From Syngnathus acus (lineage: Eukaryota > Chordata > Actinopteri > Syngnathiformes > Syngnathidae): a stretch of DNA of 64,000 nt. The DNA lies in the NCBI RefSeq assembly GCF_901709675.1, contig NC_051097.1, positions 8,720,039 to 8,784,038 of the forward strand, in the 5' to 3' direction. The stretch's first letter is position 1. Every line of letters begins with the position of its first letter. Shown here one piece after another: positions 58,638-64,000 of the stretch. A model generated the notes under the pieces. That model was not told the origin of the DNA and made no database searches. It was given only the letters and a program-made list of their open reading frames with translations. The position numbers and the translations under genes are program-made.

Positions 58638-61600
58638 CAATAGAGCTCATTAAGGCGGCTTACTTCCCTGTTAGAATCAGTTGAGCGACAGGTCTTATCT
58701 CTGACCGCCACAGTCTCAGGATGCACATTATTCCATTTATTTTATTATATTATTGATATCGATAATCACTAGCATCTATCACTCTGGCCGTCTTATTGTC
58801 ATAGAAGCTTTTGTAGTATGGCTTTTTTTCTATTGCATCATGTGTTAGAGAAACTGGACTGCTGAATATTAAAAATGAAATCTGGTGATTTGAAAAAGAT
58901 ACTACACTCTAAATAATAATATTTCAGATTTTTTCTTTTTTTTTCTTATATATATTATTATATTTATATTAACATTTCTGCCTGTCTAAATATTAATTTC
59001 ATTTTAGACAATATAGAAGAATATGAAATCAGCTTTGGCTTAGGGAAGCATAACAAAAAATCCCAAAGTGTAGAAGAAATAATTGGGTTGTGTCAGCTTG
59101 TATTTGTATTCGTCAGGACTGACAGACTGCGGCGGAAAAATGCCCTAAAACAACAGTCCGGGTGACAAATGAAATGTATTTGGCAACCGAAATGCTCCTC
59201 GGAGAACCACAATCTCAAACTTCATCTTCACGCTCGAGTTGCGACAAAATTACTCCGCTGCGTGATGACTGATTCAGCAGTGGAGGAAAGTGGACCCATG
59301 TCGCTGCCAGGATCTTATCGGAGGCGACGGAAAAGAAATAATCAATTGCTGAGATTGTTTAAGGAGAGGGGATTAATGATTCGTTGGAGAATCGTGCTTA
59401 ATCATTCCATTCTGTTCCTTTTTTTCAAATCACTGTGTTGGTCCCCCAACGAAAGGGAAACCGTACGGCTATTTTGACATGGACCCTTCAAAGTCTCCGG
59501 GAGCATTTTGGAAAAACGTCAAGCTTTATTATTTTCAATCTACACAGCCCAGAAATTACAAGATGCCTATCAGATTACCTTACACTTTGTAGGTAGATTA
59601 AAATACGCTTTTCATTATTTTCTGGTCTAAAAACAAGCCGCCCATCTTGTACCGACCAATGTTCCGTATTACGGTTTTGTCAGGTCTTGCGATCCGTCAC
59701 TATGCCGTAAGTAAAGACCTCCTTGGAGCTGTCTTCCCTCCATGTTTGTCTGAACCACTGCAGTCATCACTCACGATAAATGACGATGTTGAAAAGGTGC
59801 CACATGCTCCGAACCGCCATATGGAAGCGGTTATTACTCTCGCTCTATAGGTACAGTAACCCAATCCTCATATACAACATGAACCCGTGTCCCCCTTTAA
59901 GATGTCCGCCGTCGTCCTGACTTTAATAAAGTGATATGTTTATGTATCTCCGAATGCTGATGGCTGCAATTTTTTTTCCCCCCCCTTACACCCATGATCC
60001 GGGTTTGTTTTCCTGTTCCAAGCTGCTTAGCACGTCGTGATTCCCCACAAAAGTGCTTTAAAACCCAAAATATAATTATTAGTGGCCTGACTTACACCAC
60101 AATGGTTAGCTCTGTTAGTGTGTGAAAGTTGTCTTCTCGTTTGTATTTGGAGTTTACTGCTGAAGCGTTTGCCATTACGATATCGTATTTTTACCGTATG
60201 GTTTGTTTTCCTTTAATATTTTATATGATATATATATATTTCATTCTAAACCATAAAAATGGAAATTGCCAAAATATACTCGGTTCACCATATCGTTCAC
60301 AAAACGGCTTTTATTTACCACGAAAATCTAAAAACCTCGATAAAAAGTTCGACAAAGCAAAATCAAATCCTACAATTAAAATATGAAATTAAACTGGACA
60401 TTCCTTTACCACAGTTCCCAAACCTTCTGCATACCTGAGCCAAAAATCCCTCCAGTGTGATTTCACACAGCACCACAACATTGTGGGGTCCGCCTTCGTC
60501 CCCCACATTTTTCTCCTTCTCCAGATGGTGTCAAAAAAGCACTTTTTTTTTTTACAGCAACTCTCCCTCATAAACAGCTATTTTACAACTGTTTGGGGCA
60601 GACGCTGACATGAGTACACACATGTCATGGAGTACCATTAAAATCCAGAGCCGACCTACCACACACTTGGCTGGGCCGCCATGGTTGAAGTCCCAGAATC
60701 AGATTTGAACCACATTTGTTCTTCACTTGTTTTTATTCTTTGATATTTTTTGTTTACTTTCATTTAATCAGATCTGTTCTGTTTGGCATTGACAAATGTG
60801 TAGCTTCAAATTTCAATGAAGATCAATAATAAACTTGGTGGTGTCCTTCTAATCCTAATAATTAAGACGTGATCATTTTTCATGGCAAAACCGATTATAG
60901 TTCTTTTAATGTAGCCTCTCCCTGTCTCCTTCTTCCTTGATAATAGAAACTTGTCGCAACATCTTCGGATGATTTATTAAAAGCGTTGAACTTCTCACCC
61001 TTGACCCTGTTCAAACCTGAGCAATACTTTCTTTTGCACCTGGAATGAGCTTTTTATGTGCTTGCCCAGCGGCTACACTCGATTCTTACGCTTATTTGGA
61101 GATGAGACACCGTGCTGTTGCAATGTCATTAAATGTCTTTTAAAAAAAAAAAAAAAGTGATGAAACTGATTCCCAGTTTCAAATCTGATCTTGCACAAAA
61201 TACAAACGAAAGAATTGGACCGAACCAACATGGAATTAGTCATTTTTTGCTCAATATATTCTTAACTCTATTTGGTTTTAATTGACTTTACATTCTAAAA
61301 AAAATAAAACTTCAAACCAATAACATTTACTGTTACGAGTGTAACGTTAGCTTGTTTACAGTGCTAATGCTAGCTTAGTATTGCTAGCACAGCCATTTAG
61401 TTAAAACTTAACACCAACTTAGGCAATGCTTAAAATTGAACTGAGGAGCATTTATTCCGAGTACCAAACTTATACCTTACGTCCTTATAAATTCTATTTG
61501 AGCTACTGCTGAAATTTCCCTCGAGTTCAATTAATCGTAAAATGAAACGTCTCGCGGCAGCGCCATTTAATGCTGACAGCACGTTGGTTACTTTAGTCAA

Positions 61601-62703
61601 AACTGCTCCCCTTATACACAAACGTCCATCTTTGATCAGTTTTTGACGAGGCCGCATTGAATGAGTCGGTGTGTTGGAAACGCTTTAAGATGTTGGCACG
61701 AGTGAGTCTCGCGCTGGGGATAAAGCGAGCGACTGGACTGTGGCCGACCTGACATATGTAATTCCTTACACGGCTCCCAAATGCTCCACGCTGCCACACA
61801 TTCAGAGCGAGAGTTTATTTAGAAAACACCCTCGCACCACAGACCTCTTGTGTGCTCGCCGCCTCGTTTATTCTCATCATAAATTCTAGGCTAGTCATTC
61901 GGACCGATCCAGAGAATGCCTTTTTCACACTGTGTGGCCGTTCAAGATAACTCAAATTTAGACGTGGTTAATGATCACTCTATTTTATCCTTCGCAAGAG
62001 AACGGGTCTGTTTCCATCTGTAGTGATGAGCGATCTTTTTGTCATCCAGCTTGAGAGAAATGGAAAAACAAAGTGTTTGAGAGCTGCTTGAGATATTCGT
62101 ATTATTTCTTGGTGGTCTTGAAGAAGAGTGGTCTTGTGGTTTTGGCATGTTATGCGTTGTGATTCTGCTGCGGGTTGTGTGTTGTAACTGTCAGCTCTCT
62201 CGTTCCCCCCCCCCCCCGGTATCGCTTCATCAAAATGTCATCAGATAGATTCTACATTTACACACAATCCAAATCAACTTACGAATGATTGCTTCTAATC
62301 AGATTTGCAGTCATAGAATGAAGATCGGGAAAATTCCCCCAGTTTTCCTGAAAATTTGCGAGGAAATTCTGACATCACTTTGTGTAACAAGGCTCAAGCA
62401 GCCCACCGTTAACCACCGAGCAGCAGTTTGCGCTAAAACAACACGAGTACGTTTAGTTTGGCTTCATCTGCGGCTTCACCCTTGCACTGGACTTCACTGC
62501 GACTTTACGTCAACCTGCGCTGTGTTCTTATGTTCTTCCACTGTACTCGTAAGTGGATGACATATGTAGTTTTAAGAGGGTACAATTTCCTTTTATTAGT
62601 CTAGCTAACACATAAGACATTGGATTTCAATTTGTATTCCTTATGACAGACTAAAACAAAACATTTGTCTTGGAAGACTGATATTCAATTGACACATTAT
62701 TAT

Positions 62704-62832
62704 TACCGTTGTCGTATTTTTCGGACTATGACGCAAAAAATCAACGCGTTATAATCAGGTGCACCTTGTCGCCATCTTTAATTAAAATTCCTTCCTATTT
62801 ACTTTCACCTTATGGTACGAAAAATACGGTAA
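62704..62832. mobile_element. Related ACCGTATTTTTC...-type element, decayed
   Basis: Left end carries CGTATTTTTCGGACTATGAC and the right end GAAAAATACGGTAA is its inverse, with a TATAATCAGGTGCACC unit inside. Appears to be a diverged relative of the 6750-6995 element. Confidence 0.55.
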
Positions 62833-63471
62833 GTGACCATTTTAATTTGAGTTGACGGGTTGACAGTTACGGTAAAAATGGCTGGCCGTATGTTTGAGCA
62901 CGTATCGAATATCCAAAAACTCGGATTCATAAAATTACAGTAAACTAAATCCAATATTTATTTTAGACCTTTTCATTTAGCGGTGAAGAATATATTTTCT
63001 GTAAGGACGATTATTGGATTAACATTAAGAGACTGTTAAGGATCAGCACCACAAGTTATGAAAGTCTTACAGTACTTGAAATAATATTTTACCGCCACTC
63101 ACGGTAATTTAATTGTGGTTAAGACCACTTAACATGACCCGCTCACTTCATCTGTGCAGCGTTTCCCCACATATTCCATTATACCAGTAGTGGGACTGCA
63201 TCATTATTGGTAAATTTGGAATAAAATATCTCAACAACTGGTCGGGTTTCAGATAAAATTGGCAATGAGACTAAAAGCTGTCAACATTGGCGATTGTCAC
63301 AGAAGTAAAAACACTGGAATCCTAAATTATTCAAATCAACGACACGAGATAGATTTTCAATTTTTATATCAGTCGGCACCCAATAATTTTGCTAAAGTTT
63401 GCTTTTGATATGGATGTCCCCCTACCTTAACTTTGTCAACTTTTCGATTGACAGAATTTGTATAACTGGAT

Positions 63472-63613
63472 TACCGTATTTCTCAGACTACAAAGGAAAT
63501 TAAACTCCTTTAGTTTTCTTAAAACAGATGTCAAATTGGGGTTAAATAAAGTTCCACTTCTTTGCTGTACTGGTTTGTTTCTCTTGATTCCTTATTATCC
63601 GAAAAATACGATA
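63472..63613. mobile_element. Related ACCGTATTT...-type element, strongly decayed
   Basis: Left end TACCGTATTTCTCAGACTAC and right end CCGAAAAATACGATA form an imperfect inverted repeat 142 bases apart. Confidence 0.45.
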
Positions 63614-64000
63614 ATTGACCTGTGAGTGGTTCTACAGTCGCATAAAATTACACTAATAGAGTAAAAACCAGTCCATAAACAGTCTTAATCCATTGTGAAC
63701 TACTTTTTAATCCGAATGTATTTTTACGACTCTGGCCGCCCGCCCGCTGTAAGAAACATCCATCACAGTCGGCGAAAGCCTCAAGAAAGCAGCAGACACC
63801 TCGTTCTCTTCTCCGAGAATAGAGGGCTTCATTCAGTGCTTCGTGCTTCTGGTGATAATGGGCTGTTGGAAGCAGCTGACTATGGGAACATGTGTATTTA
63901 ACACAGCTTGAAAAAGCCAAAGGGGGAGGCAGAATGGCCTCAGCGCGCCGCCTGTAGCGTTTGTTTATCCAACATGTCGTCATGTTATGAGAAGGGCCGT

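Larger units (their letters stand above)
57349..64000 (+). other. Start of trabd2a-like intron 4, to window end
   Basis: At least 6.6 kb follows the GT donor at 57349 with no exon matching the expected GAGHF-GNN continuation. It contains CA microsatellites near 58516 and 58608 and two decayed palindromic elements near 62704 and 63472. Nothing else recognised. Confidence 0.7.

Overview
The window is vertebrate nuclear DNA, most likely from a percomorph-type teleost. It carries intron-rich genes with short GT-AG introns, orthologues of human genes packed a few hundred bases apart, long gene-poor flanks, many microsatellites, and non-autonomous DNA transposon copies of kinds common in fish. The species cannot be read from the sequence. 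Nothing looks bacterial, viral or like a defence system, and I found no wholly new gene system.

Layout. Positions 1-17205 hold no exon I can support, only repeats and candidate regulatory blocks. A compact cluster follows at 17.2-35.4 kb. ube2g1-like (+) runs tail-to-tail into arpc3 (-). gpn3 (-) sits just upstream of arpc3 on the same strand. rnf170 (+) is head-to-head with gpn3, and hook3 (+) follows rnf170. All five coding sequences were rebuilt exon by exon and give proteins near family length: 169, 178, 285, 274, and 717 aa (738 aa with an extra in-frame 63-base exon). From 42284 a secreted TIKI-family Wnt protease gene (trabd2a-like, +) begins. Four coding exons are present across 15 kb and the gene runs off the right edge.

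The cluster genes do not form one pathway: ubiquitin conjugation (ube2g1), actin nucleation (arpc3), RNA polymerase II assembly (gpn3), ER ubiquitin ligation (rnf170) and dynein cargo adaptation (hook3). They look like packed housekeeping genes. arpc3-gpn3 and rnf170-hook3 are each neighbours in human, on different chromosomes; here the pairs are joined and rnf170 faces gpn3 rather than hook3.

Most interesting points: a 21-residue (three-heptad) candidate cassette exon in hook3; a divergent ube2g1 copy; very tight gene boundaries; a palindromic RFX X-box in the TIKI intron; CTCF-like motifs pointing away from each other across the gene cluster; two hAT-type MITEs with 8-bp target duplications plus a foldback element; and a higher-order GGAT minisatellite.
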